Positions 33,663 through 45,674 of a DNA stretch of 64,000 nt are shown piece by piece. The notes beneath the pieces were generated by a model. The model was not told where the DNA came from, ran no database searches, and saw nothing but the letters and a program-made list of their open reading frames with translations. This DNA is from Thinopyrum elongatum. Its lineage: Eukaryota > Streptophyta > Magnoliopsida > Poales > Poaceae. Each line of letters starts with the position of its first letter. The stretch's first letter is position 1. The stretch lies in NCBI GenBank assembly GCA_011799875.1, contig CM022298.1:194330423-194394422 (forward strand), given 5' to 3'. Made by a program: the position numbers and the translations under genes.

Positions 33663-34127
33663 CCTTGCTGATGGAAAAGTCAAGAATATGTGTGCGCGGT
33701 CCTCCAATGGGTGTGCACAATGGGGGCATCATGCATTTGGCTGCATGGTCTGCCACCCAAATACCTTGACTTTGTTAGGTACCTTGTTACGCCATATGGA
33801 GGAGAGGACAACATCTAAGAGCTGTGTCGTTAGGGTGGTATAGGCCACGTCTGCTTGTCGGGAACGGTAGTGTGTGTGTGTGTGCATGTGTGTGTGAGAG
33901 GGAGAGAGAGAGAGAACCCGCAGCAGAGAGTTAACAACAAAAAGTTCTCTTGCAACATGATTGGTTAGACGATTACGTAGGACTTGTTCAATCCCTACCT
34001 GCAAAATTTGTGATACAAATGCATTTGGCTATAGGTGGTGGGAGTATAGTGTAAGGAAAGCGGTAGCTAATGGTTCTTGAATTAACCATCTGTCTAACCA
34101 AAAGAAGGTGGAGATGTCAGTGCCTAT
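33663..34127 (-). pseudogene. LINE RT zinc-binding region fragment, part 1
   Basis: The minus-strand frame carries IWRNKVPNKVKVFGWQTM, the start of the zf-RVT domain (WxxxVPxKVKxFxW) found downstream of plant LINE reverse transcriptases. Microsatellite sequence interrupts it upstream. It is followed, across the solo LTR, by the C-terminal piece. Confidence 0.65.
33869..33915. repeat. compound (GT)n(GA)n microsatellite
   Basis: TG units with one CA break are followed by GA units, within the LINE fragment. Confidence 0.85.
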
Positions 34128-34347
34128 GAATCATGCACTAGAGGCAATAATATTGTATTATTTATTTTCACATTTATAATTAAGATTTTATATACTACGT
34201 TATAATTGCTATTATTCTGGAATATGTGATTCGGAGGAAAACGCATAAGCATGTGTGGAATGATAAACTGTAAAACCTGATTCCTAGTCTTGCCTCTTGG
34301 ACTAGCTCAAATGTTGTATGTTGATCACGTTTTCCACATCATGGGAT
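34128..34347 (+). mobile_element. 5' part of a copia LTR, same family as the solo LTR
   Basis: The segment aligns with the first 230 or so bases of 31897-33662, lacks the extreme terminus and is cut at 34348 by another LTR. Confidence 0.75.
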
Positions 34348-34784
34348 TGTTGGAAATATGCCCTAGAGGCAATAATAAAATGGTTATTATCATATTTCCC
34401 ATTCATGATAAATGTTTATTATTCATGCTATAATTGTATTGACCGAAAACTTAAATACATGTGTGAATACATAGACAACAGCGTGCCCCTAGTAAGCCTC
34501 TACTAGACTAGCTCATTGATCAAAGATGGTTAAGGTTTCCTAACCATAGACATGAGTTGTCATTTGATAACGGGATCACATCATTAGGAGAATGACGTGA
34601 TGGACATACCCAACCGTAAGCTTAGCATCAGATCGTTTAGTTATTTGCTACACCTTTCTCCATGTCAAGTATCAATTCCTTAGACCATGAGTTCATATCA
34701 CTCCCGGATATCGGAGAAATGCCTTGTGTGCTATCGAACGTCAATTCGTAACTAGATGATCATAAAGGTGCTCTACAGGTATTT
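34348..34784 (+). mobile_element. BARE-1-like copia LTR, left part
   Basis: It begins TGTTGGAAATATGCCCTAGA and runs to CTCTACAGGTATTT, where a gypsy element is inserted. The LTR resumes at 44956. Confidence 0.85.
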
Positions 34785-36305
34785 GGTGACCCACAAGTAT
34801 AGGGGATCAATTGTAGTCCTTTCGATAAGTAAGACTGTCGAACCCAACGAGGAGCAGAAGGAAATGACAAGCGGTTTTTAACAAGGTATTTTCTGCAAGC
34901 ACTGAAATTGTTGGTAACAGATAGTTTGGCAGCAAGATAATTTGTAACAAGTAACAAATAGCTAAAGTAACAATAAGTGCAGCAAGGTAGCCCAATCCTT
35001 TTTGTTGCAAAGGACAGGCCGGAACGGTCTCTTATAATAAGTAAAGCATTCTCGAGGACACATGGGAATTTCATCTAGTCACTTTCATCATGATTGTTTG
35101 ATTCGCGTTCGCTATTTTGATAATTTGATATGTGGGTGGACCGGTGCTTGGGTGTTGTTCTTACTTGAACAAGCCTCCCACTTATGATTAACCCCCCTCG
35201 CAAGCATCCGCAACTATGAAAAAAGAATTAAGATAACATCTAGCCATAGCATTAAACATATGGATCCAAAACAGCCCCTTACGGAATAGCGCATAAACTA
35301 GGGTTTAAGCTTCTGTCACTCTAGCAACCCATCATGTAATAACTACTCCACAATGCATTTCCTTAGGCCCAAAGATGGTGAAGTGTCATGTAGTCGACGT
35401 TCACATAACACCACTAAGGGAATCACAACATACACATCATCAAAAATATCGAACGAATACCAAATTCACATGATTACTTATGACAAGACTTCTCCCATGT
35501 CCTCAAGAACAAAAGCAACTACTCACAAATCATATTCATGCTCAAGATCAGAGGGGTAATAAATAGCATAATGGATCTGAACATATAATCTTTCACCAAA
35601 TAAACCAACTAGCATCAACTACAAGATGTAATCAACACTACTAGTCACCCATATGTACCAATCTGAGGTTTTGATACAAAGATTGAACACAAGAGATGAA
35701 CTAGGGTTTTGAGATGAGATGATGCTGGGGAAGATGTTGATGAAGATTGGTCCTCCCACGATGAGAAGGTTGTTGGTGATGACGATGCTTCGATTTCCCC
35801 CTCCCGGAGGGAAGTATCCCCGGCGGAATCGCTCCGCCGAAGGGCAAAAGTGCTCCTGCCCAAGTTCCGCCTTGAGACGGCGGCGCTCCGTCCCGAAAGT
35901 CCTCTCTTGATTTTTTTCTAGGGCAAATGGGCTTATGTACAAGAAGATGGCACCGGAGGTTGGCCAGGCCCCCCACTACCCACCAGGGCGCGCCAGGGGG
36001 GCAGGCGCGCCCTGGTGCCTAGTGGGCACCTGGGTGGCCCCCTCTGGTATTTCTTTTCTCCAATAATTCTCATATATTGCAAAATAAATCTTCGTAGAAT
36101 TATAGCTCATTTGAAGATGTGTAGAATATGTATCTTTGACATAGCTTTTTCAGGTCCAGAATTCCAGCTGCCGGTAATCTCCCTCTTTCTGTAAACCTTG
36201 CATATTATGAGAGAAAAGGCATTAGAATTACTCCACAAAGTGTTATATTGAATGAAAACACTATAAATGACAGTAGGAAAACATGATGCAAAATGGACGT
36301 ATCAA
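34785..36305 (-). repeat. 3' LTR of the Athila-like element
   Basis: It pairs with 43437-44955. It contains a hairpin at 35981-36017 with 14-base perfect arms. The open frames near 35619-35976 are LTR sequence. Confidence 0.9.
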
Positions 36306-36320
36306 CTCCCCCAAGCTTAG
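36306..36320 (-). other. polypurine tract of the Athila-like element
   Basis: On the minus strand CTAAGCTTGGGGGAG lies directly before the LTR start TTGATACG. Confidence 0.8.
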
Positions 36321-38589
36321 ACCTCGCTTGCCCTCAAGCGAAAGCCGATATCGATAATCATGTCCACATGTTTAGAGAGAGAGAGAGAGAGAGGTGTTGA
36401 TAAAAGCAAAATACGGACATAGTAGCATCATGGTCATTATTATGACAACAATAAACTTTATCATAAAACTTCTCATGAGCAAGTAACAATTCATCACAAC
36501 ATCAAAGTATAAGGAATAAACTTTCTTGAAAACTAACAAACTATGTTCTCAGTCAACAATGCAATTGCAATTCATCATATTTCCAGGAAGGGTCTCGTGT
36601 CGGAGCCTCTTTGGCAAGTCCACATACTCAACTATCATTTAGTCTTCTATGATTGCTAACACTCACACCATATATATGTAGCAAAAGATTTCAGCCAGAC
36701 ACATAGAAAGATAGGGGCTTATAATTTCGCCTCCCAACATATTTACCTCAAGGGTGATGCCAACAATAATAACTCATGATCACTCATATCCAACTGGATA
36801 TATATGCCTAGATCTTTCCCCACCACATGATGCTTGCAAAAGAGAAAAATAAAAAGGAATAGAAGAGAATACTATTGACTCTTGCATAAAATGTAAATAC
36901 ATAAAAGTAAAGGATAGGCCCTTCGCAGAGGGAAGCAAAGGTTGTCATGCGCTTTTTGTTTTTGGATGCACAAGCTCTTAGTGCAAAAGAACGTCACGTT
37001 ATATTGCCCCTTTTGATAGCAACCTTTATTATGCAGTCCGTTGCTTTTATTACTTTGCCATCACAAATTCGTACAACGCTTATTTTCCCTTACACTAAAA
37101 GATCATACATATTTAGAAGCAATTTTTATTGCCTTATCCACCGATGACAACTTACTTGAAGGATCTTATTCAATCCATAGGTAGGTATAGTGGACTCTCA
37201 TAACTTGAAGTTGGGTTTAAGGTTTTGGATGCACAAGTAGTATCTCTACTTAGTGCGGATTTTTGGCTAGCAAAGATATTGGGCAAGCACCACATGTTGG
37301 AGGATCTATGACAATATAACTTCTATGTGAATATGAACAAACATAAATCATTACGTTGTCTTCCTTGTCCAACGTCAACAATTCGGCATAAAATACTTAA
37401 TGGGGGCTCACCATCATAAAAGATGTCCAAGATAGTGTATTTGCATGTGAATCTTCTCTTCCCTTATTAATTCTTTCATGAATTGCATCATCGACCAATG
37501 CTATGTTTGTCAACCTTCAATAAATTTTACCACTTATACTCTTTCTTTATGTAATGTCATCACCTTCCATGAGATTAGCATATTATCTTTTCCATTACTT
37601 TCTTTATTTTGATTGAAACATAAAAGTGAAGAAGCAAAAACTTAAACTAAACTTTATTATATAACTCTCACTCGATTACATAGATAGATAGATCACGAAA
37701 CTAGCACTCGGAAATAGATCATACTAAACTTTTTATTCTATTAAATCTCGAAATAACTAAGGATCGAACTATAAATAGGTAAAGATAATAAGAGTGATGG
37801 TGTTACGATACCGGGGCACCTCCCTCAAGCTTGGCACAAGCCAAAGGGAGTGCCCATACCCATGTACTCAAGTCTCCTTTGTTGATGATGGTGGTGGTGA
37901 TGAAGTGGTAGGCTCGTACTTCAGCCTTAGCAGATATTCCAATCTACGGTTGATGCTCCGAAGGGCGATGATTTGCTCTTCCAACAAAACAACTTCACGA
38001 GTGAGATAAGTATTCTGAATACGAACTGTTTCAAAGACCTTTAGAGCTTCTATTTCAGAAGGGGTGAGATGAGCATAGAAGGGTTGAAGGATATATTCCT
38101 CTTCCGCAATTTATTCCATGGGTAGGGTCTGCCTTCCTTCTTGGGCTTGGTCCTTGACAACTTCTTCGACCTTGTCCTCCTTGATGGCTTCCTTTTTTTC
38201 CTCTTTCCTTAGCTCCATCTTCAACAACCAAGCATCGTCCTCCCCATGGTTGGAGGAGGGAGAAGACATGATGCCTGTCTTGGGGAATCTGACAGAAAAA
38301 CAGCACGAAATAAGAACATAGGATTTCTCCGTGATGTGGTGGTCAAAACGTCCGGAAGTATATATAAAGAATTTTTATCTTGAAAAACAAGTAATCCAGA
38401 GGAAAACAAAGTCAAGAAGGTTCCTGAGGGGCCCACTACCCACTAGGGCCCGCCAGGGGGGCAGGCGCACCCTGGTGCCTAGTGGGCACCTGGGTTACCT
38501 TCTCGGGTGTTATTTATTTATTTTTTATTTTTTCTAATATTCCAAAACTGACAGAAAATATTTTTGCGGAATTTTTGGAATCAGTTTAC
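36321..38589 (-). mobile_element. non-coding 3' region of the Athila-like element
   Basis: About 2.3 kb between integrase and polypurine tract has no supported ORF or envelope-like domain. It holds a GA run at 36374-36393 and, near 38425-38495, a copy of the GC-rich module found in the LTRs. Confidence 0.6.
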
Positions 38590-39570
38590 TTACCGTATCA
38601 CGTACCTCTTCCTTTTCAGGGTTCTGGAGTGTTCTGGAAGGTCTCCTTTATGTATTCCTCCGGTGTCATGGTTTGATGATGTTAGTTTCAATATTAATAG
38701 GTGTATCTGAGATATAGTGCTTAATTCTTTGTCCATTGACCACCTTCGGATTAGTGCCTTCGGCATTATTGATCTTAATAGCTCCAGAGCGATAAACTTC
38801 TCCGATGATATATGGTCCTTCCCATTTAGAGAGAAGTTTTCCTGCCAAAAATCTAAAACGAGAATTGTACAATAGAACATACTCACCCACTTTGAATTCC
38901 CTTTTTGGATTCTTTTGTCATGCCATCTTTTAACTTTTTCTTTGAACAATTTGGTATTTTCATAGGCTTGGGTTCTCCATTCATCTAATGAGCTAATGGC
39001 AAATAACCTCTTTTCACTGGCAAGTTTGAAGTCATAATTGAGTTCTTTAATTGCCCAATATGCTTTATGTTCTAACTCAAGAGGCAAATGACAAGCTTTT
39101 CCATAAACCATTTTATATGGAGACATACCCATAGGAGTTTTATAAGCTGTTCTATAAGCACAAAGTGCATCATCAAGTTTCTTAGACCAATTCTTTCTAG
39201 ACCTATTGACAGTCTTTTGCAATATTAACTTTATTTCTCTATTGCTCAACTCAACTTGACCACTAGATTGAGGGTGATAAGGGGATGCAATTCTATGGTT
39301 GACATCATATTTAGCAAGCAATTTACGAAAAGCACCATGAATAAAATGTGAACCATCATCAGTCATTAAATATCTAGGGACTCCAAACCTTGGAAAAATA
39401 ACTTCTTTAAGCATTTTAATGGAGGTGTTATGATCAGCACTACCAGTTGGAATAGCTTCTACCCACTTGGTGACATAATCAACAACAACCAAAATGTGTG
39501 TAAACCCATTAGAGGAAGGAAAAAGGTCCCATATAATCAAAGCCTCAAACGTCAAATGGTTCAATACCAA
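38590..39570 (-). pseudogene. gypsy integrase core and C-terminal region, frameshifted
   Basis: The frame carries the integrase core: [14 protein letters not shown] (Asp), MTDDGSHFI (Asp), then [17 protein letters not shown] (Glu), followed by [21 protein letters not shown] and WHDKRIQKG. The catalytic triad is kept. Near 38900 a small indel shifts the frame; the C-terminal part ([20 protein letters not shown]) continues in another frame at 38890-38666. The enzyme would integrate element cDNA. Confidence 0.85.
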
Positions 39571-40183
39571 GTGAATAATTCATAGGCATTTCCTGACGTC
39601 TACCAATATTACCAATTCTTTGACATTCATCACAAGATAAAACAAACTTACGAGCATCCTTGAAAAGAGTAGGCCAATAAAAACCAGATTGTAATACCTT
39701 GTGTGCAGTTCTATCTCCCACATGGTGTCCTCCATAGGCTTCGGAGTGACATTTCCGTAGGATTTGTTCCTGTTCATGCTCAAGTATACAACATCTAATA
39801 ATACCATCTACTCCTTCTTTATAAAGATGTGGGTCATCCCAAAAGTAATGTCTTAAATCATAGAAAAATGTTTTCTTTTGTTGGTATGTGAAACTAGGTG
39901 GTATGAATTTAGCAACAATATAATTAGCATAGTCTGCATACCAAGGAGTATTACGAGAAGCATATGTGACAGCTAGTTGTTCATCTGGGAAGCTATCATC
40001 AATAGATAGTGGGTCATCAAGAATATTTTCTAACCTAGACAAGTTATCAGCTACGGGATTCTCAGCTCCCTTCCTATTAGTGATATGCAAATCAAATTCT
40101 TGTAGCAAAAGGACCCACCTAATGAGTCTAGGTTTAGTTCTTTTCCATAAGGTATTTAATAGCAGCATGGACGATGTGAACAA
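39545..40183 (-). pseudogene. gypsy RNase H end and integrase zinc-finger domain
   Basis: The frame begins in the RNase H tail ([18 protein letters not shown], then [14 protein letters not shown]). It continues into the HHCC integrase N-terminal finger ([29 protein letters not shown]). It is joined to RT upstream only through a decayed stretch. In that stretch (40184-40331) the expected VHTDHAAIKY reads [10 protein letters not shown], so the RNase H Asp is lost. Confidence 0.8.
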
Positions 40184-40331
40184 TTACTTTAGAATCAACT
40201 ATGTAAGATCTGAATTTATCACAAGCAAACACAACTGCTAGAAATTCTTTCTCAGTAGTAGCATAATTTCTTTGAGCACTGTCTAGAGTTTTACTAGCAT
40301 AATGGATAACATTTAATTTCTTATCAACTCT

Positions 40332-41285
40332 TTATCCTAGAACAGCACCAACGGCATAGTCACTAGCATCACACATAATTTCAAAGGGCAAGTTCCAATC
40401 AGGTGGTTGAACAATAGGTGTAGAGATCAAGGCTTTCTTAAGTGTTTCAAAGGCTTCTACGCAATCATCATCAAAAACAAATGGAATATCTTTTTGCAAG
40501 AGATTGGCAAGAGGCCTAGAAATTTTAGAGAAGCCTCTAATAAACCTCCTATAGAAACCAGCATGACAAAGGAAGCTTCTTATACCTTTAATATATTTAG
40601 GACATGGCATTTTCTTAATTGCATCAACTTTAGCTTTATCCACCTCAATACCTTGTTCAGAAATTTTATGCCCCAACACAATACCTTCATTCACCATAAA
40701 GTGGCACTTCTCCCAATTCAAGACAAGATTAGTTTGTTCACATCTCTGCAAAACTCGATCAAGGTTGCTTAAGCAATCATCAAAACAAGTTCCGTAAACA
40801 GAAAAATCATCCATGAAAACCTCAACAATCTTTTCATAAAACTCAGATAATATAGCAGTCATGCATCTTTGAGAGGTTGCAGGTGCATTGCATAAACCAA
40901 ACGGCATACGTCTATAAGCATAAGTTCCAAAAGGACAAGTAAAAGTGGTTTTCTCTTGATTAGGTTGCGATACGGGTATTTGAGAGAAACCAGAATATCC
41001 ATCAAGGAAGCAAAAGTGTGTGTGCTTAGATAATCTTTCTAACATTTGATTAATAAAAGGCAAAGGGTAATGATCCTTTCTAGTAGATTTGTTTAATTTT
41101 CTAAAATCAATTACCATTCTATAGCCAGTCACAATTCTTTGTGGAATGAGTTCATTTTTATCATTAGGAACTACAGTAATGCCCCCATTCTTAGGGACAC
41201 AATGAACATGACTTACCCATCTACTATCAGCTATAGGATAAATTATACCTGCTTCCAGAAGCTTTAATATTTTAGTTCTTACCAC
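40332..41285 (-). pseudogene. gypsy reverse transcriptase and RNase H start
   Basis: A 317-codon open frame holds the Ty3-type reverse transcriptase: VIDFRKLN, FCFLDGYSGFSQIPV, RMPFGLCNAPAT, the FMDD active site in VEVFMDDFSVYG, and KCHFMV..IVLGHKIS. It then begins RNase H (FEIMCDASDYAVGAVLG). It ends at a TAA where the following codons (RVDKKLN) show the frame should continue, a likely CAA to TAA change. The polymerase domain itself looks whole. It would reverse-transcribe element RNA in the particle. Confidence 0.85.
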
Positions 41286-41694
41286 TCCTTCATCTTAGGA
41301 TCTAATCGTCGTTGATGATCAACAATTGGTTTAGCATCAGATTCCATATTAAATTTGGTGCTGATATAGAGTGGGACTGATGCCCTTAAGATCATCAAGA
41401 GTATATCCAATAGCAGCACGGTGCTTCCTCAAAGTTTTTAATAATCTCTTTTCTTCATGCTCTGTAAGTCTAGCACTAATATAACATGATATAACTTCTT
41501 TTCATCAAGATAAGCATATTTCAAAGTATCAGGTAACGGTTTCAATTCAAACATAGGATCACCTTTAGGTGGAGGAGGGACCCTAGAGTTTCAACATCCA
41601 AATTGTGTTTAAGAATAGGTTGTTGATCAAAGAACATTTTATCTATTTCATTTTTTTCATGCAAGTGCATATCATTTTCATGGTCTAGCAAATA

Positions 41695-42355
41695 CTATTC
41701 TAATGGATCAGTAGGAGGTACGACAATAGAAGCAAGACCAATTATTTCATCTTTACTACACAATTCTTTATCATGAGGTTGTCTATGGAATTTAGAGAAA
41801 TTAAACTCATGAGATGCATCACCAAAATTAACACTGGCAGTTTCTTTATTGCAATTTATCTTAGCATTAACAGTGTTCAAGAAAGGTCTACCAAATATTA
41901 CGGGACAAAAATCATCTTGTGGAGAACCAAGAACTAGAAAATCAGTAGGGTATTTTATTTTCCCACACAAGACTTCAACATCTCTAACAATCCCATGTGA
42001 TAGTATCTCTATTAGCAAGCTTAATAGTAACATCAATATCTTCTATTTCAGCGGGAGCAATGTCATTCATAATTTCTTGATATAAAGTAAAAGGGATAGC
42101 ACTAACACTAGCACCCAAATCACATAAGCCATGATAACAATGATCTCCTATTTTAACTGAAACAACAGGCATGCCAACAACGGGCTTATTCTTATCTTTA
42201 GCATCAGGTTTGGCAATTCTAGTAGCTTCACCACAGAAATAAATAACATGTCCATCAATATTATCGACCAAGAGATCTTTAACCATAGCAACATTAGGTT
42301 CAAATTTAATTTGTTCAGAAGGTCTAGGTGCTCTAATATTACTTTTGTTAACCAC
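41695..42355 (-). pseudogene. gypsy aspartic protease region, frameshifted
   Basis: The upstream frame (42355-41984) contains the protease active site HGLCDLGASVSAIP (DLGA in place of the usual DTGA/DSGA, as often in Athila-type elements), then LANRDTIT. A short deletion shifts the frame; the remainder (GIVRDVEVLCGKIKYP, FGRPFLNT) is in the overlapping frame 42036-41695. Beyond it, 41694-41286 is a decayed linker with no open frame. Confidence 0.8.
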
Positions 42356-42462
42356 GGTTGAAACCTTAGCATGTTCCTTTATCCTAATAGGGGAAGGTGG
42401 TTTTTCAATATAAGCAGTAGGGAAAAATGGATCAACATTGTAAATGATAGTTTCATCTTTAA

Positions 42463-43329
42463 CTACAACAGGCTCCTCAATCTCTTCTTTAATAAGTGGA
42501 TGATATTTAAACCATTTCTCCTTAGGGAGATCAACATGAGTAGCAAATGATTCACAAAAAGAGGTACTATCTCAGAGTCAAGTCCATATTTATTGCTAAA
42601 CTTGTGAAAAGCATCGGTATCCATAAAAGATATAACACAATCGAACTTAAGTGTTATACCTGACTCATTACCTTTGTAGAGTTCCCAATCTTCGGAGTTG
42701 CATTTAATTCTTTCCAGAAGGTTCCACCTGAAGTCAGTAGTTTTCTTCATAAAAGAGCCAGTCGAAGAAGAATCGAGCACGGTTTGATCATTATGAGAAA
42801 GCCAAGCATAAAATTTTTGTAAGATAATTTCCTTTGAGAGCTCATGATTGGGGCATGTGTACATCATATATTTAAGCCTCCCCCAAGCTTGAGCGATGAT
42901 TTCTCCTTCACGGGGCCAAAAATTATATATATAATTCCGATCACGGTGAACTAGATACATAGGACAAAACTTTTGATAAAATTCCAATTTCAATCGATTC
43001 CAGTCCCAAGCTCCAATATCATCACATAGCCTATACCATGCCAATGCTTCTTCCCCCAAAGATAAAGGGAAAACCTTCTTCTTAACCTCATCTCCAGGTA
43101 AACCTGCAAGCTTACATAATCCACAAACTTCATCCACATAGATTAGGTGCATATTAGGATGTAATGTTCCATCTCCTACATAAGGATTAGCTAGCAGTTT
43201 CTCTATCATACCCGAAGGAATCTCATAACAAATATTTTTAGTAGGTGCAGTAGGTTGAGGGGAAACTCTTTGTGCTTCCGGTCGAGGTGAAGATACCCCG
43301 AACAAACCACTCAAAGGATTGTTTTCCAT
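42463..43329 (-). pseudogene. gypsy gag, frameshifted near its end
   Basis: The frame starts at ATG 43329, about 80 bases after the primer site. It contains the retrotransposon gag core: VFPLSLGEEALAWYRLCD, WDWNRLKLEFYQKFCP, and IAQAWGRLKYMMYTCPNHEL. Near residue 258 the frame shifts; the downstream codons in another frame lead on towards the protease. Gag packages element RNA. Confidence 0.85.
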
Positions 43330-43405
43330 AGTAGCAAGTAACAGTAAATTTCAGCACGTAATATAAATTTTCCCTTACCAATTTCCACTCACCAAAAGCG
43401 CTTCA

Positions 43406-43424
43406 CTCCCCGAAATCGGCACCA
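43406..43424 (-). other. primer binding site of the Athila-like element, diverged
   Basis: On the minus strand TGGTGCCGATTTCGGGGAG lies 12 bases inside the 5' LTR end and is a diverged tRNA-Asp complement. Confidence 0.65.
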
Positions 43425-43436
43425 GAAAAGAGTCTT

Positions 43437-44955
43437 GATGACCCAAAAGTATAGGATATCAATCTAGTCCTTTCAATAAGTAAGAGTGTCGAACCCAACG
43501 AGGAGCAGAAGGAAATGACAAGCGGTTTTCAGCAATGTATTTTCTGCAAGCACTGAAATTGTCGGTAACAGATAGTTTGGTAGCAAGATAATTTGTAACA
43601 AGTAACAAATAGCTAAAGTAAAAAATAAGTGCAGAAAGGCAGCCCAATCCTTTTTGTTGCAAAGGACAGGCCGGAACGGTCTCTTATAATAAGTAAAACG
43701 TTCTTGAGGACACATGGGAATTTCATCTAGTCACTTTCATCATGATTGTTTGATTCACGTTCACTACTTTGATAATTTGATATGTGGGTGGACCGGTGCT
43801 TGGGTGATGTTCTTACTTGAACAAGCCTCCCACTTATGATTAACCCCCCTCGCAAGCATCCGCACCTACGAAAGAAGAATTAAGATAACATCTAACCATA
43901 GCATTAAACATATGGATCCAAATTAGCCCCTTACGGGATAGCGCATAAACTAGGGTTTAAGCTTCTGTCACTCTAGCAACCCATCATCTAATAACTACTC
44001 CATGATGCATTCCCTTAGGCCCAAAGATGGTGAAGTGTCATGTAGTCGACGTTCACATAACACCACTAAGGGAATCACAACATACACATCATCAAAAATA
44101 TCGAATGAATACCAAATTCACATGATTACTTATGACAAGACTTCTCCCATGTCCTCAAGAACAAAAGCAACTACTCACAAATAATATTCATGCTCAAGAT
44201 CAGAGGGGTAATAAATAGCATAATGGATTTGAACATATAATCTTCCACCAAATAAACTAACTACCATCAACTATAAGATGTAATCAACACTATAGTCACC
44301 CACAGGTACCAATCTGAGGTTTTGATACAAAGATTGAACACAAGAGATGAACTACGGTTTTAAGATGAGATAGTGTTGGTGAAGATGTTGATGAAGATTG
44401 GTCCTCCCACGATGAGAAGGTTGTTGGTGATGATGATCGCTTCGGTTTCCCCCTCCTGGAGGGAAGTATCCCCGGCGGAATCGCTCCGCCGGAGGGCAAA
44501 AGTGCTCCTGCCCAAGTTCCGCCTTGAGACGGCGGCGCTCCGTCCCGAAAGTCCTCTCTTGAATTTTTCTAGGGAAAATGGGCTTATGTACAAGAGATGG
44601 GCACCGGAGGCTGGCCAGGGGCCCCACCACCCACCAGGGCGTGCCAGGGGGCAGGCGCGCCCTGGTGCCTAGTGGGCACCTAGGTGGCCCCCTTTGGTAT
44701 TTCTTTTCTCCAATAATTCTCATATATTCCAAAATAAATCTCCGTAAAATTTCAGCTCATTTGGAGATGTGCAGAATAGGTATCTCTGACATAACTTTTT
44801 CAGCTCCAGAATTCCAGCTGCCGGTAATCTCCCTCTTTCTGTAAACCTTGCATATTATGAGAGAAAAGGCATTAGAATTACTCCACAAAGTGTTATATTG
44901 AATGAAAACACTATAAATGACAGTAGGAAAACATGATGCAAAACGGACGTATCAA
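43437..44955 (-). repeat. 5' LTR of the Athila-like element
   Basis: It runs from TTGATACGTCC (minus strand, at 44955) to GGGTCATC at 43437; 1519 bp, close partner of 34785-36305. Confidence 0.9.
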
Positions 44956-45674
44956 TATTTCCAAAGGTGTTTGTTGGGTTGCATGGACCGAGATTGGGAT
45001 TTCACTCAGTATGATGGAGAGATATCTCTGGGCCCTCTCGGTAATACAACATCGTAAAGAGCTTGCAAGCAATGTGGCTAATTAGTTAGTCACGTGATCT
45101 TGTATTACGGAACGAGTAAAGAGACTTGCCGGTAACGAGATTGGACTAGGTATGGAGATATCGATGATCGAATCTCGGGCAAGTAACATATCGCTGGACA
45201 AAGGGAATAGCATATCGGATTAACCGAATCCTCGACATCGTGGTTCAACCGATAAAAGATCTTCGTGGAATATGTGGGAACCAATATGGGCATCCAGGTC
45301 CCGCTATTGGTTATTGACCTAAGAGGTGTCTCGGTCATGTCTACATGATTCTCGAACCCGTAGGGTCCGCACGCTTAATGTTCGGTGACACTAGAGTAGT
45401 ATTGGGATATGTACGTTGGTGACCGAATGTTGTTTGAAGTCCCAGATGAGATCCCGGATGACATGAGGAGCTCTGGAATGGTCCAGAGGTAAAGATTTAT
45501 ATATAGGAAGTCCTATTTTGGTCGCCGAAAAAGTTTCAGGCATTATCGGTATTGTACCGCGAGTGCCGAAAGGGGTCCGGGGGTCCACCGGGGGGGGGGT
45601 CCACCGGCCCACATGGGCTGTAGAGGGGTGCCCTAGCCTACATGGGCTAGGGGCACCAGCCCCAAGAGGCCCAT
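44956..45674 (+). mobile_element. BARE-1-like copia LTR, right part
   Basis: It continues the LTR from 34784 (CCAAAGGTGTTTGTTGGG). It is cut at 45675 by a long-LTR element, so its CCCAACA end is missing. Confidence 0.85.

Larger units (their letters stand above)
34785..44955 (-). mobile_element. structurally complete Athila-like gypsy element (10.17 kb)
   Basis: Two LTRs (1521 and 1519 bp), primer site, gag, protease, RT/RNase H, integrase, a 2.3-kb non-coding tail and polypurine tract are in order on the minus strand. The TSD TATTT is at 34780-34784 and 44956-44960, and removing the element restores the host LTR reading. The LTRs start TTGATACGTCC (Fatima-like by recall). Coding is broken at several places, so it is not autonomous. 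Confidence 0.9.

Noticed and set aside
36321..38589. Possible envelope-like gene downstream of integrase
   Set aside because: No frame longer than about 80 codons, no signal peptide plus membrane segment pattern; called non-coding.
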